Below are positions 14,279-15,582 of a stretch of 15,582 nucleotides of DNA, piece after piece. Numbering within the stretch: position 1 is the stretch's first letter; each line of letters opens with the position of its first letter. The notes below the pieces were generated by a model. It was not told where the DNA came from. It did no database searches and was given only the letters and a program-made list of their open reading frames with translations. Source of the DNA: JBAOHV01 sp964450685 (lineage in GTDB: Bacteria; Actinomycetota; Acidimicrobiia; Acidimicrobiales; Microtrichaceae); assembly GCA_964450685.1 (NCBI GenBank), contig CAYVDN010000067.1, positions 1 through 15,582 on the forward strand, in the 5' to 3' direction. Both the position numbers and the translations under genes were made by a program.

Positions 14279-15394
14279 CTACCCCCGCACCCCCTGGTGG
14301 CTGCGAACCCTGCCACCGCGGGTGATCAGCTTCTCGTAGCGCTCCAGGTAGAGGTCGCAAAGTAGCTCCAGGTCGAAACCGGCGGCTCGGGCCCGCCCGG
14401 CGACCCGCAGCTGGCCCGCTCTGGCAGCGTCACCCAGGACCTCGTTGAGAGCGGCTGCCAGCCCGGCCACGTCACCGGGTTCGCTCAGGAGCGCCGCGGG
14501 TTGGGCACCGTCGGGCGCGGCGACCTTGGCGTAACCCGGGATCGAGCTGGCCACGACCGGGGTGTCCGCGGCCATGGCCTCGAGGAGGATCACCCCGAAC
14601 GACTCCCCACCGAGAGAGGGAGCGCAGAACACCGAAGCGCCCGCCAGGCGCCGGTCACGTTCGTCATCGTCGATTCGGCCCAGCCACTCGATGCGCGGAT
14701 TGCGGTGTCTTGCCTTCAGCTCGGCCGTGAGGGGGCCTTCGCCAGCCACCCACAGGGTCACATCCTCGGGCAGCGCTGCAAAGGCGTCCAAGAGCGTCGA
14801 CAGCCCCTTCCGCTCCTCGTGGCGGCCGATGAACAGCACCGTCGGACCGGAGGTGGGCCATGGCGTGGCCGCTCTGAACCGCTCGTACTCGATCCCGTTG
14901 AACAGAACGGTGAACTCGCCTCCGACAGACGGACCCGCCAACGCCAGGGCGTCCTCGGACACGGCGATGCGGTCGTCGAGGCGCTGGCCGAACCACGCGG
15001 CTACCGGAGCGAGCGCCTGGTAGGCCGGTTGGCTGCCGGCAGCATGGAAGGTGCCGATCAGCGGAGCGGGTTTGACCAGAAGGGTCGTGACTGTCGGGCC
15101 TGGCACGAAGGGCTCGTGCAGGTGAACGACGTCGAAGCTCTCGTCCCACAGCGCCCGAATCGTGCGCAACTGGGCAGGCAGATCCGGCGCGATAGGGGCG
15201 ATGGATCCGTTGGTGGCGGTCGGCACGCTGCGGCCCAGCGGTGTGACGAACAGCTCCGGTGGAGGTCCGTCGCAGGGCGCGAGCACCCGGGTCTCGTGGC
15301 CCCGCTTACGAAGGGCTCTTGCCAGCGAGAGGACCTGGCCCTGGACACCCCCGGGAACACTCAGGCTGTAGGGACAGACGAGTCCGATGCGCAC
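14279..15394 (-). CDS. pimA: GT4-family glycosyltransferase, PimA-like (phosphatidyl-myo-inositol alpha-mannosyltransferase)
   Basis: In mycobacteria PimA adds the first mannose from GDP-mannose to phosphatidylinositol at the inner face of the plasma membrane. 371 aa; Mtb PimA is 378. GT-B fold: the N-domain starts VRIGLVCPYSLSVPGGVQ with the Gly-rich loop (14-17), then NGS at 62-64 and HLHEP at 91-95. The C-domain has VLFIGRHEERKG with R191 and K196, and the GGESFG...LLEAMA element with E264 and E272 (EX7E). The C-terminus is basic. GTG 15394 is chosen because it opens exactly at the family N-terminus; an in-frame GTG at 15475 adds 27 unrelated residues. TAGGCT lies 7 nt upstream. The position upstream of pdxS and yebC matches mycobacterial pimA. 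Another lipid glycosyltransferase is the alternative. Confidence 0.82.
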   Translation of the reverse strand: MRIGLVCPYSLSVPGGVQGQVLSLARALRKRGHETRVLAPCDGPPPELFVTPLGRSVPTATNGSIAPIAPDLPAQLRTIRALWDESFDVVHLHEPFVPGPTVTTLLVKPAPLIGTFHAAGSQPAYQALAPVAAWFGQRLDDRIAVSEDALALAGPSVGGEFTVLFNGIEYERFRAATPWPTSGPTVLFIGRHEERKGLSTLLDAFAALPEDVTLWVAGEGPLTAELKARHRNPRIEWLGRIDDDERDRRLAGASVFCAPSLGGESFGVILLEAMAADTPVVASSIPGYAKVAAPDGAQPAALLSEPGDVAGLAAALNEVLGDAARAGQLRVAGRARAAGFDLELLCDLYLERYEKLITRGGRVRSHQGVRG

Positions 15395-15401
15395 CGCGGG
15401 G

Positions 15402-15407
15402 AGCCTA
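15402..15407 (-). promoter_or_regulatory. Putative leaderless -10 element of pimA (TAGGCT)
   Basis: TAGGCT on the minus strand fits TANNNT and is 7 nt from the pimA GTG, so the transcript would start at or 1 nt before the start codon. No good Shine-Dalgarno sequence lies at normal spacing. No -35 match at 17-18 nt. Confidence 0.4.
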
Positions 15408-15521
15408 ACGTCCAAGGGGGGCCTGACTGAGCGGCCGGCTCGGAACTGGACGATCTGTAGTCGATCGTCGCGCACGCCCTCGGACCCGCAGGCCCTCAGA
15501 CCCGAGATTCCACCACCTCAT

Positions 15522-15531
15522 GGGACGTCCC
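15522..15531. promoter_or_regulatory. 10-bp perfect palindrome GGGACGTCCC in the pimA upstream spacer
   Basis: The spacer between pimA (start 15394) and the possible divergent start at 15572 is 177 bp with no recognisable gene. GGGACGTCCC lies 27 bp before the plus-strand TANNNT at 15559-15564, where an operator could act. Short palindromes of this kind are common in GC-rich DNA, so support is weak. Confidence 0.2.
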
Positions 15532-15558
15532 CCGGGCTTCGTTGTCGGACCTGTTCAT

Positions 15559-15582
15559 TAGGGTGGAACGTATGTTCGATGC
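15559..15582 (+). promoter_or_regulatory. Possible promoter and start of a divergent plus-strand gene (ATG at 15572)
   Basis: TAGGGT at 15559-15564 fits TANNNT, and 7 nt separate it from ATG at 15572, the same layout as at pdxS, ruvC and pimA. Only three full codons (ATG TTC GAT) are inside the window, so the product cannot be named. Alternatively, the edge may hold the end of a minus-strand gene: two minus frames are open from the window edge to stops at 15496-15498 and near 15520. The choice cannot be made from this window. Confidence 0.3.

Noticed and set aside
14268..14360. N-terminal extension of the M48-like protein to 14360
   Set aside because: It would overlap the conserved frame of pimA by about 80 bp and adds 31 low-complexity residues; ATG 14267 follows the pimA stop directly.
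15395..15475. N-terminal extension of PimA to a GTG at 15475
   Set aside because: The 27 extra residues have no similarity to the family, while GTG 15394 opens exactly at VRIGLVCPYS with a TANNNT upstream.

Overview
This window is a dense housekeeping stretch from a high-GC actinobacterium. The gene order closely follows the actinobacterial pimA ... pdxS-pdxT ... yebC ... ruvC-ruvA-ruvB ... yajC-secD-secF ... relA backbone known from Mycobacterium. It also carries a queA-tgt pair, threonine-rich low-complexity linkers (in SecD and the DUF3048 protein) and many GTG starts. Together these suggest a lineage outside the mycobacteria and streptomycetes, possibly class Acidimicrobiia; the class-level guess is inference. 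A run of exactly 100 N inside queA shows that this is a scaffolded draft assembly.

Layout: every gene I can call with confidence is on the minus strand, so transcription runs from right to left. From the right edge: a PimA-like mannosyltransferase, a membrane protein with an M48-peptidase fold that has lost all its catalytic and zinc residues, and a membrane-anchored DUF3048 (YerB-like) protein (about 12.3-15.4 kb). Next come pdxS-pdxT (PLP synthase) and yebC (9.9-12.2 kb). A 150-bp spacer follows with a perfect long inverted repeat. Then come ruvC-ruvA-ruvB (7.5-9.8 kb), an acyl-CoA dehydrogenase, queA and tgt (4.3-7.4 kb), yajC-secD-secF (1.1-4.3 kb) and the 5' part of a bifunctional relA/spoT-type gene that runs off the left edge. 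A plus-strand gene may begin in the last 11 bases.

Genes within groups overlap by the ATGA/GTGA/TGATG type (secD/secF, queA/tgt, ruvC/ruvA, ruvA/ruvB, pdxS/pdxT, M48-like/DUF3048), which points to translational coupling. At several group boundaries (pimA, pdxS, ruvC, yajC, and the possible divergent gene) a TANNNT hexamer lies 6-9 nt before an ATG or GTG with no Shine-Dalgarno sequence. This is the layout of actinobacterial leaderless promoters. I therefore propose these transcription units: pimA-M48like-DUF3048; pdxS-pdxT-yebC; ruvCAB; acd-queA-tgt; yajC-secD-secF; relA.

I see no mobile elements, CRISPR, tRNA/rRNA, defence genes or obvious horizontal transfer. The most unusual items are the catalytically dead M48 homologue between pimA and the DUF3048 gene, the C-rich tract plus hairpin between yebC and ruvC, and the leaderless-promoter pattern. 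I did not find a clearly new multi-gene system.
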